43,166 bases of DNA from Rubneribacter badeniensis (GCF_002899695.1 NZ_PPEL01000014.1:1-43166), one strand, 5' to 3'. Positions 29,292-37,770 are shown, counted from the stretch's first letter. Numbers and translations are program-made. Notes: generated from the letters alone by a model not told the origin.

Positions 29292-30045
29292 CATGGTCCG
29301 CCTCATGCTGTTTCGCGCGCGCAAAGAACCCGCGTTCGTGGTCCTGTCGGTTGCCATCATCGCGCTTTCGGTGTTCTTCCCCCTGTTCGCAGGGCTTTCC
29401 AAGGTGTTTCCGCTCAACATTGTGGTCATTTACGCGCCGCCGGGATTGAGCGTGTTCCACTTTATCGGCATGACCTCGGGCACCCTGTTGCCGTGGTGGT
29501 GCGGCATCGCGCTTGCCGCCCTCTTCTCCGCCGACTTCAAGACGGGCGCCGTCAAAAACTATCTGCAGGCGCGCGGCGGCAGGATGTCGTGGGCGCTGGC
29601 TGCGGCGACGACCACGCTTATCGTTTCGGCAGCGTTCGCGATTTTCACATACGCTGTGTCCGATGTGGGCTTTCGCCTGGCAGGCTACGACATGGCGCCC
29701 ACCAACCCGTTGGACGCCGTGCGCTGGGTGGCGCAGATGGCGGTGACGCTTTCCGGCTACGTTGCCGCGGCAACGCTTGCGATAACGATAACCCGCAGCG
29801 AGACGGTGGGCATTCTGGCGGCGATTCTGCTGGTGGGCGGCGCCGTGGAGCACGTGCTTTTGGGCTTGTGCTCGCTGGCGCTGAGCCCCAGCGCGGCAAC
29901 GGAGCTGTACGAGCATATGCCAATCGCCGATATGAGCGCCTTGCAGGACGGCCCTTTGCCGTGGGGAGGCTGCATGGAGGGCGTCATCGTGTTCGTATGC
30001 GCCAGCGCGTTGGTTGCGCTGGTCATGAGGAGAAGGAAGCTGTAG
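29284..30045 (+). CDS. ABC-2-type permease subunit, 253 aa
   Basis: Six predicted membrane helices in a protein of the typical length for lantibiotic-immunity-type permeases, beginning VLSMVRLMLFRARKEP. GTG 29284 is preferred as start: GAGAGGGGG lies eight bases upstream and it overlaps the ATPase stop, giving coupling; ATG 29293 is the alternative. It forms the channel for the ATPase encoded upstream. The histidine kinase gene follows after two bases. The sequence is clearly diverged from the permease at 39877, more so than the ATPases are from each other. Confidence 0.82.
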   Translation: MLSMVRLMLFRARKEPAFVVLSVAIIALSVFFPLFAGLSKVFPLNIVVIYAPPGLSVFHFIGMTSGTLLPWWCGIALAALFSADFKTGAVKNYLQARGGRMSWALAAATTTLIVSAAFAIFTYAVSDVGFRLAGYDMAPTNPLDAVRWVAQMAVTLSGYVAAATLAITITRSETVGILAAILLVGGAVEHVLLGLCSLALSPSAATELYEHMPIADMSALQDGPLPWGGCMEGVIVFVCASALVALVMRRRKL

Positions 30046-30047
30046 CC

Positions 30048-30929
30048 ATGTTCGAGTTGCTGCTTGCGGGGTTCGTGCTTGTCGTTGCGTGCGCGGCGGG
30101 AGCGGTGGCGCTGTACGAGCGCGAGCTGCGCCGCCTGGCGCGCTTCTTGGAAGAGCGCGACCCCGCGAGCAACGAGCGCGCGGGCGTGGAGTTCGCCACG
30201 TCGGGCACGCGCGCGCTGGCGCGTGCGGTGAACGCCACGCTGGATGCGCAGCGCGAGGCGAGCGCCGCCGCCGTCGAGCACGCCCGCGCGTTTCGGCGGG
30301 ACTTAGCGGCGCTTTCGCACGACATCCGCACGCCGCTGGCGGGCGCGCAGGGGTACTTGCAGCTCTACGCACGCACCAAGGACGAGGCTGAACGCGCGCG
30401 CTGCGTTGCGGAGGCACGCGAGCGGCTTGCCGCCATGCGCACGCTCACCGACCGCCTGTTCGACCATGCGAAAGCCGCCGACCCCGACGCCGAGCTGACG
30501 CTTGAACGCGTGGAGGTGCTGCCGGTTTTGGCGGACGTGCTGGCGGCGGCCTACCCCGACTTTCTGGAACGCGGGACGGCGCCCGTGGTCGATTTCGCCG
30601 ACGAGGAGTTTTCTGCCACCGCCGACGCCGACGCGTTGGCGCGCGTGTTCGCCAACCTGGTGACGAACGCGCTGCGCCACGGTGCGGGGGACGTGCGCAT
30701 CATCCAGCGCGGGCGCACGCTCTCCTTCTCCAACGCGGTGCCCGCAGGCGCCGCGCCCGATGCCGAGCGCCTGTTCGATCGCTTCTACAAAGCCGACGCC
30801 GCCCGAGGCGGGGAAGGGGCGGGCTTGGGACTCTCCATTGTGGCGAGTCTCTGCGAGAAGATGGGGGCGAAGGCGGCGGCGCATTGGGAGGGCGACGAAC
30901 TTGCGATAACGCTGACGCTTGCGGAATAG
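30048..30929 (+). CDS. Sensor histidine kinase with a single N-terminal membrane helix, 293 aa
   Basis: One transmembrane helix (about 3-22) followed directly by a coiled linker, the phosphoacceptor motif LSHDIRTPLAG (His91), N box LVTNALRHGAG and G box GEGAGLGLSIV. There is almost no extracytoplasmic part, so the signal is likely received within the membrane or from the ABC partner, as in intramembrane-sensing kinases of detoxification modules. The partner is the regulator at 27240. The gene starts two bases after the permease stop; AGAAGG lies within that gene's end. Confidence 0.9.
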   Translation: MFELLLAGFVLVVACAAGAVALYERELRRLARFLEERDPASNERAGVEFATSGTRALARAVNATLDAQREASAAAVEHARAFRRDLAALSHDIRTPLAGAQGYLQLYARTKDEAERARCVAEARERLAAMRTLTDRLFDHAKAADPDAELTLERVEVLPVLADVLAAAYPDFLERGTAPVVDFADEEFSATADADALARVFANLVTNALRHGAGDVRIIQRGRTLSFSNAVPAGAAPDAERLFDRFYKADAARGGEGAGLGLSIVASLCEKMGAKAAAHWEGDELAITLTLAE

Positions 30930-31010
30930 GGGAACGGCGGCGCTCGCTGGGCAACGCCTGGGTCCCAGATCGCGTTCCCGTTTCCCGTTTCGCGTTTTCT
31001 GCTTGGTTCC

Positions 31011-31093
31011 CTCGAAAACGGGATTGCATAACGCTCGAAAACGGGATGCCATATTCCTCGAAAACGGGATCATTTAACGCTCGAAAACGGGAA
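31011..31093 (+). promoter_or_regulatory. Four direct repeats at exact 23-bp spacing (iteron-like)
   Basis: CTCGAAAACGGGAT begins at 31011, 31034 and 31057, and CTCGAAAACGGGAA begins at 31080; the 9-bp spacers differ in sequence. The block ends 12 bp before the start of the DUF4143 remnant. Constant spacing with variable spacers is typical of a multi-site operator or promoter control region. Between the kinase stop at 30929 and the array, CCCGTTTCCCGTTTCGCG at 30978-30995 looks like degenerate, opposite-facing copies. Confidence 0.7.
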
Positions 31094-31104
31094 AGGTGCT
31101 GATT

Positions 31105-31433
31105 ATGACCCTTGTTCCCCTTGGATACCGTCCTCGCCTTCTCGATGGAATGATTGCGCGCCGTCTTAAAGGGTTCGGCGCGGTAGAGGTTGCGGGCACG
31201 AAGTTCTGCGATGAGGTATGGGCCAGCCTTGCCCAGGGGAGAAGCGTAACCCACATTGACGAATTCCCCAGGCCGAAAAGAGCCTGCTGCGCCTGCGCGA
31301 CAAGGTAGCCGCAAATCCTGCGGCAAGAAATCCCGAGCCGTCGTTTCTTGCGGTGCTCGTGGGCATCACGCCGTTTGCCAGACGACTGACGAGCGGCGTG
31401 TGCGTGGTGTCCATCACGTCCCTCGGGGCATGA
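31105..31433 (+). pseudogene. AAA/DUF4143 ATPase remnant with large internal deletion
   Basis: The start of the family is recognisable from ATG 31105 (MTLVPLGYRPRLLDGMIARR, then the KGFGAVEVAGTKFC region), but the Walker A GKT is lost: GTKFCDEVW stands where the intact relative at 35073 has GPKYCGKTW. After about 50 codons the sequence jumps, in another frame, to the last 52 codons of the family (31275-31430: LLRLRDKVAANPAARNPEPS, then FLAVLVGITP and VCVVSITSLGA, stop 31431). About 300 codons are missing. The matching parts of the relative are the N-terminus and the LLKLKKKIAS to TLGA end. Confidence 0.75.
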
Positions 31434-31446
31434 CGGTCAGCGGGTC

Positions 31447-31475
31447 TGTTTCGGCGAAACAAGCTTCTTTTTCTC
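31447..31475 (+). terminator. Weak intrinsic terminator after the DUF4143 remnant
   Basis: The stem TGTTTC/GAAACA with a three-base loop is followed by AGCTTCTTTTTC. It lies just past the remnant's stop and probably belonged to the original gene. Confidence 0.35.
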
Positions 31476-31590
31476 CGGCAATAAGAGAGAGATTTTGCTT
31501 GCCGGGGATATCCCAAGCCCTTGCGCATGCAAGCTATCAAGCCCTTTGCAAACCGAAAGTTTGCTCGGCGTTACTCGGAGAGGCAATCTC

Positions 31591-32649
31591 TCACCGGTCG
31601 GACAAGAAGGAAACGATGCTTTCGCTGATCGCATTGTATTCATAGTCCTGAATATAATGCGGACAATCCAATTCAATATATTCTCCACCCTCAACCTGCG
31701 ATATATATTCTATGGGGATTTTCCGCCAGGTTTCTTCGTCGAATCCTGTTCCGCCGGAACCATCGGAAATAAATAGCAGCATTGGAAGCTGTGGAACCCC
31801 CAAATCATTCACTGTTTGGGCGTTTTCCTTTACCCATTCCATTTCGTTTATCATGGTGTCAGTTGCCGTTCGGCTGTAAAAAACGGCTTCGTAGATTTCT
31901 TTATCCTTATCCGTCAATGTGCCATGCTTCATAGCGTCGCTATTTGAGATTCCCGGAATGAAACGAGTGACGCCCAAATTTGCAGCCCAGCTTGCAATGC
32001 GCATGAACGGTATAGGTATGTCCATGCTGTCATAGTACTCTGGCACGGCCATATCAAGCCCAATGATTGCGGATACCTCATCAGGATATTTCTGTGCCCA
32101 ATATAAGGCTTCAAGTCCCGACATAGAATGCGGGCAAAGAACATAGGGGGCGGTTAATCCTGCTTCTTTCAACGCTGCTCTTGTGTCTTCCAATATGGAA
32201 TCAATATCTCGGCTTTTATCGACAGCATCGCTGAAGCCATACCCAAATTTCTCCACAACGGCAATTTGGTATTGGTCGCTCAAAAGGGAGTAGAGGGATT
32301 TGAAGTCCAGTATGGGAGAGCAAGTGCCCCCGCCCGACATGAAAACAACCGTCATGTCGCCTGCTCCCTCGGTGTAAACGCTCATATTGTGTCCGTCAAC
32401 TTCAACAATTTGCCCCAAGGGCGAGCGCAGTTCCGTTTCCTTTTTCAGCTGGATTTGATGATTGACGCCTACGATTAGCAGCAATGCAATCAACGTAACA
32501 ATGACAATACAGGTATTTCTCAAAATCTTTTCTTCTTTATGGCGCATCTCTCGCAAATCCCATTTTGTTAATTTGTATACTTGCCTATTGCGTCGCTGAA
32601 AAGCGTCATACAATTTTTCATCGTCCTCTTGGGCAGTCGATAGCCGCAA
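31591..32649 (-). CDS. Membrane-anchored alpha/beta hydrolase, 352 aa
   Basis: An N-terminal charged region is followed by one transmembrane helix (about residues 46-64) and an extracytoplasmic alpha/beta-hydrolase domain: oxyanion region FMSGGGTCSP, nucleophile elbow CPHSMSGLEAL with Ser, and catalytic His in ELDCPHYIQDY; the acid is probably the Asp in LLFISDGSGG. The substrate is unknown. The first in-frame start is TTG 32649 without a clear ribosome-binding site; ATG 32547 (MRHKEEKIL) is an alternative that keeps the helix. Base composition is far more AT-rich than the backbone and codon use looks Clostridial, so recent transfer is likely, together with the adjacent M23 gene. Confidence 0.75.
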   Translation of the reverse strand: MRLSTAQEDDEKLYDAFQRRNRQVYKLTKWDLREMRHKEEKILRNTCIVIVTLIALLLIVGVNHQIQLKKETELRSPLGQIVEVDGHNMSVYTEGAGDMTVVFMSGGGTCSPILDFKSLYSLLSDQYQIAVVEKFGYGFSDAVDKSRDIDSILEDTRAALKEAGLTAPYVLCPHSMSGLEALYWAQKYPDEVSAIIGLDMAVPEYYDSMDIPIPFMRIASWAANLGVTRFIPGISNSDAMKHGTLTDKDKEIYEAVFYSRTATDTMINEMEWVKENAQTVNDLGVPQLPMLLFISDGSGGTGFDEETWRKIPIEYISQVEGGEYIELDCPHYIQDYEYNAISESIVSFLSDR

Positions 32650-32668
32650 TGCTTGCGTTGCTTTTAAT

Positions 32669-33352
32669 CTATCCTAGAAATCTTATTCTATCTTGACTTG
32701 CGGGTATTCCATTTTTGATGGTATGCCATTTTCCATTCCGATACACCTCGTATTCTTCAAAGGCGCAGGGCAATCCATTGGCAACGGTTATGTCGCAGCT
32801 GTCCATAAGCTGAAAATGCAAATGCGGGGCAAAAGAGTTCCCGGAATGGCCTATGCGCCCGATAAAATCGCCTTTTCTCACTTTTTGACCAACGGAAACC
32901 TGAATTGATCCACTTTGGAGATGGCACAGCGCCGCGTAAACGCTCTCGCCGCATTCTATGATTATGTGGTTCCCGGCAATAGATCGAGCGTCGTCTTTCG
33001 CTGGATCAAAATAGCGAGCATTCTTATACGCATTTAAAAAATCGGAGAACAAATTTGTTCGAGCTCGTTCTTCATATCCGTCTTCGGCTGCAACAACGGT
33101 GCCGTTGCAGGGAGCGTATATTTTTTGCCCCCAGCAATAGTATTCGTTCAGAGGAATGCCGCAAAAAAGATACTGGAGCGGACTTGCACGGTAGGCTGGC
33201 AAGCCGGCTCTATTCCAGTCTACTTGTATAAAATCATAAGCGTATGTTGTGCCTAATTGATTTGTACCATGACTTGGAATTTTTGTTCCCGGGGTGTTGG
33301 GGGAAAGCCATTCCCCTTTCAAGGGAAATTGGACAACAATTGGAGTGATCAT
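32669..33352 (-). CDS. M23-family (LytM-like) metallopeptidase, 227 aa
   Basis: Zinc-peptidase motifs: the first ligands are in SHGTNQLGTTYAYDF (His and Asp), then CHLQSGSIQV, GDFIGRIGHSG and the terminal HLHF ligand pair. The central insert (NLFSDFLNAYKNARYFDPAK) is longer than in minimal LytM domains. No signal peptide is evident, which is unusual for an enzyme that would cut peptidoglycan, so it may act on a cytoplasmic or non-classical substrate or be inactive in this host. Start 33352 has AGGAG eight bases upstream. It precedes the hydrolase by 19 bp on the same strand, so they form an operon, and shares its AT-rich composition. Confidence 0.8.
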   Translation of the reverse strand: MITPIVVQFPLKGEWLSPNTPGTKIPSHGTNQLGTTYAYDFIQVDWNRAGLPAYRASPLQYLFCGIPLNEYYCWGQKIYAPCNGTVVAAEDGYEERARTNLFSDFLNAYKNARYFDPAKDDARSIAGNHIIIECGESVYAALCHLQSGSIQVSVGQKVRKGDFIGRIGHSGNSFAPHLHFQLMDSCDITVANGLPCAFEEYEVYRNGKWHTIKNGIPASQDRIRFLG

Positions 33353-33385
33353 TGTTTGAGCTCCTCGCTCTTTCCCATTTGTCTT

Positions 33386-33430
33386 TCGGTGCAAGACGGG
33401 GCGCTCGTGGTCCCTGTGCGGGCCCCAGAT
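33386..33430 (+). pseudogene. Short C-terminal remnant of another DUF4143 ATPase
   Basis: The fifteen codons SVQDGALVVPVRAPD resemble the end of the intact relative, QRDDGVLVVPVRTLG at 36315-36360. It lies just outside the AT-rich M23/hydrolase segment, in backbone-like GC-rich DNA. The match is short, so the call is tentative. Confidence 0.4.
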
Positions 33431-33440
33431 CGTGCGAGGC

Positions 33441-34853
33441 TCACAAATCCTGCTGCCCGTCGGCGCTTACGCGGGCGTTGGGGTCGTTGAGCACGGAGCG
33501 GTCCAGGCTTCCCACGGCGTTCGATGCGGTCACGCCGGCCACCATGGCGTCACTCACGTTGAGCGCGGTGCGGCCCATGTCGATGAGCGGCTCCACCGAG
33601 GCCAAAAGCCCCACTATCTCGATGGGCAGCCCCATGGTGCCCAGCACGATGAGCGAGGCGAACGTCGCGCCGCCGCCCACGCCCGCCACGCCGAACGAGC
33701 TGATCACCACCACGGCCACAAGCCCCGCCACGAACGCGGGCGAGAACACGTCGATCCCTACTGTGGGCGCGATGATGGTGGCCAGCATGGCCGGGTAGAT
33801 GCCGGCGCATCCGTTCTGCCCGATGGACAGCCCAAAGCTGGCCGAGAAGTTGGCCGTGGCGGCGTCCACGCCCAGGGCGCGGCGCTGCGTTTCTATGTTG
33901 AGCGGCAGCGCACCGGCGCTCGTGCGCGCCACGAACGCGAAGCTCAGCACGGGAAACGCCTTCTTCAGGTACGTGAGGGGGCTCACGCGGTTCGCCGCCA
34001 GGATAAGGCAGTGCACCAGGAACATGAAGATGATGACAGCGTAGGACACTAACACGAATTTCCCCAGGTCAAGGATGGCGTTGTAGTCGCTTGTGGCCAT
34101 GACGTTGGCGATGAGCGCCAGCACGCCGTACGGGGCCAGCCCCAGCACCATCGACACGATGCGCATGACGATGCCGTACAGGCTGTCGATGAGCTGCTTG
34201 AAAAACGCCGCCTGGTCGGAATCTTTGTCGCGCAGCTTGAGGTAGGCGATGCCCACGATGGCCGAGAACACCACCACGGCGATGGTGGACGTGGCGCGCG
34301 TGCCGGCCAGGTCGGCGAAGATGTTCGTGGGGATGAACGAGAGCAGCTCCTGGGGAATGGTGAGGTCGGACACCTGGTCTTGGCGGGTTTGGAGGGAGTC
34401 CATCTTGGAGGCGTCAACGCTCGCGTCGGTGAAGCTGGCCCCGGCAAGGCCGGTGAAGGCCGCCGAGGCCCAGCCAGCGAGCGCGGCCACGGCCACGGTG
34501 CCCAGCAGCACCGCCAGCACCACCGCGCCGATACGCCCGAGGTTCTTCGTGGACTCCGTGCGGGTGAACGCGCCCACGATGGCCACGAACACAAGCGGCA
34601 TCACGAGCATCTTCAAAAGCGAGATGTAACCTTGGCCCACAAGCGACATCCAATCGAGCGCCGTGGTAGCAGTTTCGCTTCCCAGGCCGAGGGCAAGCTG
34701 GATGCCCGCGCCCAGCGCAATGCCCAGACCAAGCGCTATGAACACGCGCGGGGTGAAGTTCATCCCGCGATTTTTCAGCAGTTTGAGGACGGCGAGCAAC
34801 GCCGCGAACACGGCGAGCGTGACAATGACGGGTGCGATGGTTTCTGCAGACAC
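33441..34853 (-). CDS. tcyP: L-cystine symporter, TcyP/YdjN-like (dicarboxylate/cation symporter family), 470 aa
   Basis: A polytopic membrane protein of the DAACS family. Its closest recognisable group is TcyP/YdjN: the pattern SLVGQGYISLLKMLVMPLVF, LSFIPTNIFADLAG and ASFGLSIGQNGCAGIYPAML match that branch rather than GltP/DctA. It would import cystine with a cation. GTG 34853 is chosen because CGGAG lies six bases upstream and the protein then begins just before the first helix (AETIAPVIVTLAV); the longer frame to 34949 adds a segment not expected in the family. A TATACT-like -10 lies on the minus strand near 34895. It is monocistronic. Confidence 0.85.
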   Translation of the reverse strand: MSAETIAPVIVTLAVFAALLAVLKLLKNRGMNFTPRVFIALGLGIALGAGIQLALGLGSETATTALDWMSLVGQGYISLLKMLVMPLVFVAIVGAFTRTESTKNLGRIGAVVLAVLLGTVAVAALAGWASAAFTGLAGASFTDASVDASKMDSLQTRQDQVSDLTIPQELLSFIPTNIFADLAGTRATSTIAVVVFSAIVGIAYLKLRDKDSDQAAFFKQLIDSLYGIVMRIVSMVLGLAPYGVLALIANVMATSDYNAILDLGKFVLVSYAVIIFMFLVHCLILAANRVSPLTYLKKAFPVLSFAFVARTSAGALPLNIETQRRALGVDAATANFSASFGLSIGQNGCAGIYPAMLATIIAPTVGIDVFSPAFVAGLVAVVVISSFGVAGVGGGATFASLIVLGTMGLPIEIVGLLASVEPLIDMGRTALNVSDAMVAGVTASNAVGSLDRSVLNDPNARVSADGQQDL

Positions 34854-34959
34854 GGTTGCTCCGGCTTTCTGGTTAGGGGTTGCGCTGCGAACAGTATACC
34901 GTTTGTCGATGATGGCGAAAGGAACCCGGAAGTAATCAATCAACCTCAATCAGCCCAAC

Positions 34960-35016
34960 TTGACAAAACGATGGGCAGAATTTCGACAAAATAAAGAGTT
35001 AATTCTTGACAAAACG
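34960..35016 (+). promoter_or_regulatory. Three direct repeats at exact 23-bp spacing before the DUF4143 gene
   Basis: TTGACAAAACG at 34960 and 35006 and the variant TCGACAAAATA at 34983 are each 23 bp apart. The array ends 57 bp before ATG 35073. It shares the spacing and an AAAACG core with the four-copy array at 31011-31093, which also precedes a gene of this family. The copies resemble -35 elements and may bind a regulator, possibly the gene product. Confidence 0.65.
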
Positions 35017-35072
35017 CATATTAAGATGTCTCCAAAATAACGAATAAGCTGGTAGACAAGGTATTTCCTCTT

Positions 35073-36363
35073 ATGTATGGACAACTCAAAAACAAGAGCT
35101 ATCTTCCGCGACTCCTTGACAAGCGTATCGCCGAGGACTTGGAGGTGTTCGGTGCCGTATGCATTCAAGGGCCAAAGTACTGCGGAAAAACGTGGACGGG
35201 GCGCAGTTTTGCAAATAGCGAGATCAGCTTGCTTGATCCGTCGGGCGGTTTCCAAAATAGAGAGTTGGCGGAGCTTGCGCCGTCGGTTGCCCTGCAAGGC
35301 GCGTCACCCCGGCTCATTGATGAGTGGCAGGAAGTTCCCTCGCTTTGGGATGCAGTGCGAAACGAAATTGACCAAACCGGCAAATTGTCCACGTTTGTTT
35401 TGACCGGATCGGCGGTTCCTCGTGAAAGCAAGCCTAGGCACAGCGGCGTCGGTCGTATTGAGAAGCTGAAAATGCGTCCCGTGACCCTTCAAGAATCGGG
35501 CGATTCAACTGCAGAAGTCTCGCTCAGGGGCTTGTTCGAGGGGGTCTGCGCCCCTGTGCAAGGCTCCCGAGACAACACTTGGGGCACTTGCTCATCTGGT
35601 GGTGCGAGGTGGATGGCCGGGGTCGCTTCAGTCTGCTGAACCCTTGGCTCAGCGCATGCCTCGCAACTACGTGAGCACGCTCGCTTCGGACGATCTGTCG
35701 CGCGTTGACGGGATAAAGCGCGATCCAGAAAAGGTTTCCCGTCTTTTGCACTCTTTGGCGCGCACCATGGAGCAGGCGACAGCCGACAAAACGCTCATAC
35801 GCGACATGACTGCCGACGCGTCGAGCACGCCCCTTTCAGCCGAAACAGTTGGCGACTATCTTCAAGCGTTGGAGAAAGTGTTTGTCATTGAAAGGATTCC
35901 CACATGGGTGCCCAACATTAAGTCGTCCCTGCGCGTCAACAAGAAGCCGAAATACCACTTTGTCGCCCCTTCTCTTCCCGCCGCCATCCTCGGAGCATCG
36001 AGCGCAAAGCTGGTGGGCGATCTTAATACGTTCGGGTTTCTGTTTGAATCTCTTTGCATGAGGGATTTGCTTGTGTATGCGGAAGCTATGGATGCAAACG
36101 TGTTCTTTTATCGCGACAAGGAGGGCCTTGAAGTCGATGCCATCATTGAGGCATCCGATGGGGCGTGGGCAGGCATTGAGGTGAAGTTGGGACATAACCA
36201 GGCGGATGCAGCTGCAGCGAATTTACTCAAACTTAAGAAGAAGATTGCATCTGCGGGAGGTCGCCAGCCCTCATTCCTTGCCGTTGTCGAAGGGATTGGC
36301 TCCCTTGCCTTTCAGCGCGATGACGGGGTGTTGGTGGTGCCGGTGCGGACCCTTGGAGCGTGA
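35073..36363 (+). pseudogene. AAA/DUF4143-family ATPase, frameshifted at a G5 run
   Basis: The N-terminal frame (35073 to about 35544) carries an AAA domain: LPRLLDKRIAEDLEVFGAV, Walker A GPKYCGKTW, then LIDEWQEVPSLWDAVR (Walker B region) and FVLTGSA (sensor). From about 35545 the family sequence continues in the next frame (APETTLGALAHLVVRGGWPG, then the DUF4143 domain with a PD-(D/E)xK-like core DKEGLEVDAIIE and GIEVKLG) to the stop at 36363. Removing one G from GGGGG at 35540-35544 joins the frames into a ~429-aa protein of normal length. The family's function is not well defined. It may be a mutation, a slippage switch or a sequence error. Confidence 0.75.
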
Positions 36364-36529
36364 GGGTCGCAGGTTTTGCTGGTCGTTGACGCTTGTGCGG
36401 GCTTCGAGGTTGCTGGGCGCGAAATGCCCCAGGCTCTCTATGCCGAATGTCGAAGGATCTTGGAGGCTTTCGGGACGTTATGCGGGGCGTTGGGGATGCA
36501 TTTGGGATGCCTTGGTGATGCCGGGGCAT

Positions 36530-36575
36530 CCCCAGCGGTGAGGGATTCGAAATCTCAAATCCCTTACCGCTGGGG
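36530..36575. terminator. Strong hairpin between convergent genes
   Basis: CCCCAGCGGTGAGGGATT at 36530-36547 pairs with AATCCCTTACCGCTGGGG at 36558-36575 with a single mismatch and a ten-base loop. It lies between the DUF4143 gene and the convergent Fic gene and may serve as a terminator, although no T tract follows. Confidence 0.45.
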
Positions 36576-36577
36576 GA

Positions 36578-36660
36578 CGCAAGTGCCTCTCACCGGTTGA
36601 ATGTGGTTGAATGTCAGCGCAAGTGCCTCTCAACCGATGCCTCCGATGCCCCTCACCGGT
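36578..36660. repeat. Two direct repeats with 40-bp period
   Basis: CGCAAGTGCCTCTCA occurs at 36578 and 36618, each followed by ACCG-type sequence, and CCCCTCACCGGTT follows at about 36650. The interval 36364-36708 contains no supported gene. Confidence 0.45.
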
Positions 36661-36708
36661 TCTTGTCGTCCGCTTTGCACCCATAATCCTGCCGACAACG
36701 GCATGGGG

Positions 36709-37755
36709 TCACGAGTCCGTCCTCCGGTACGCAGTTGCCCGTGCTGCGCCGACTTTCTCAATCATGCCTTCGGCTTGCAACTTTTGCAGCATGCGCTCAA
36801 CGGTGCGCTGGCTCATGGAAGGGTTGGCGTCCATGATCTCTTGTTTGGAAACCGGACCGATGATGTTTTCGAAGTAGGTCCGCAGGGTCTCTTCGTTGCT
36901 GCTTGAGGATAGCTGAAGGACACGCTTGTCAAGCTCCTTGTAGCAGGCGATGACGATTCCTAACATGTAGGTTACGAAAGGGGCGTAGTCGCTGTTGCCG
37001 TCCTGCCAGCCAATTGAGCTTGCCGCAAGAGCTTCATGATAAGTTGATTTTGTTTGTTCGATTTCCTTTTCGAGAGAGATGTATTTGCCCACAGTGTAGC
37101 CGTTGCGATAGAGAAGCAGCAATGTGAGCAGCCTGCTCATGCGTCCGTTACCATCGTTGAAGGGATGGATGCTGACGAAGTCGAAGGCGAAAAGGAGGGA
37201 AACGAGAATTGGATCGTAGACGCCGTTCGCAATCTGCTCGTTGTATTCGGCGCATAGGCGCTCCATTGCGAACGGGGTGCCAGCGGCGCTTGTCGGGCGA
37301 AAACGGGCGACAAGCGTACCGTCAGCGTTTCGCTCCGCAATAACGTTGTCGGCGTCCTTCCACATGCCAGCATGGGAAGCGTCGCTGAACCGGTAAAGGT
37401 CACGATGCAGTTGAAGAATGGTGTTGGGTTTGACGGGGATGGCATCGTGTCTTTCGTGAATCATATCGAGCACAAAGCGATAGCCGGCAATCTCCCGCTC
37501 ATCCCGGTTGCGCGGCTCTGTTTTGTCGTTCATAAGTTCGTGCAGGCGTTTGTTTGAGGTTGAGATATTCTCAATCCTGTTGGAAGCGCCCGTACTTTGA
37601 ATCCTTGCAACCTTTTCAAGGCTATTGAGAGCATCCGGTTTGATGACGGTGTAGAGCCTTTGTTTTCCGCGGTGTTCGCGCACGGCGCCGAGTGACGAGA
37701 CGATTTCGGGAATCATGAGGGTGGGAAGGATCTTCCCGTAATCGAATTGCTCCAT
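36709..37755 (-). CDS. Class II Fic-domain protein with C-terminal winged helix, 348 aa
   Basis: The Fic active-site motif HPFNDGNGRMSR (HPFx[D/E]GNGRxxR) is intact, so AMP transfer (or another nucleotide transfer) to a target hydroxyl is predicted. An N-terminal inhibitory helix motif S-N-R-I-E-N (the [S/T]xxxE[G/N] consensus, near residue 60) classifies it as a self-inhibited class II Fic. The last ~60 residues form a winged helix (VSKQEIMDANPSMSQRTVER) suitable for DNA binding, as in Fic/DOC proteins that regulate their own gene. ATG 37755 is preferred; GTG 37770 (MAKIP) is possible. It is monocistronic and convergent with the DUF4143 gene. No separate antitoxin gene is seen, as expected when inhibition is internal. 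Confidence 0.9.
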   Translation of the reverse strand: MEQFDYGKILPTLMIPEIVSSLGAVREHRGKQRLYTVIKPDALNSLEKVARIQSTGASNRIENISTSNKRLHELMNDKTEPRNRDEREIAGYRFVLDMIHERHDAIPVKPNTILQLHRDLYRFSDASHAGMWKDADNVIAERNADGTLVARFRPTSAAGTPFAMERLCAEYNEQIANGVYDPILVSLLFAFDFVSIHPFNDGNGRMSRLLTLLLLYRNGYTVGKYISLEKEIEQTKSTYHEALAASSIGWQDGNSDYAPFVTYMLGIVIACYKELDKRVLQLSSSSNEETLRTYFENIIGPVSKQEIMDANPSMSQRTVERMLQKLQAEGMIEKVGAARATAYRRTDS

Positions 37756-37770
37756 GGGTATCTTCGCCAC

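Noticed and set aside
31011-31093. Four regularly spaced repeats considered as a CRISPR array
   Set aside because: The repeat is only 14 bp, spacers are 9 bp and there are no cas genes; the layout fits an operator array.
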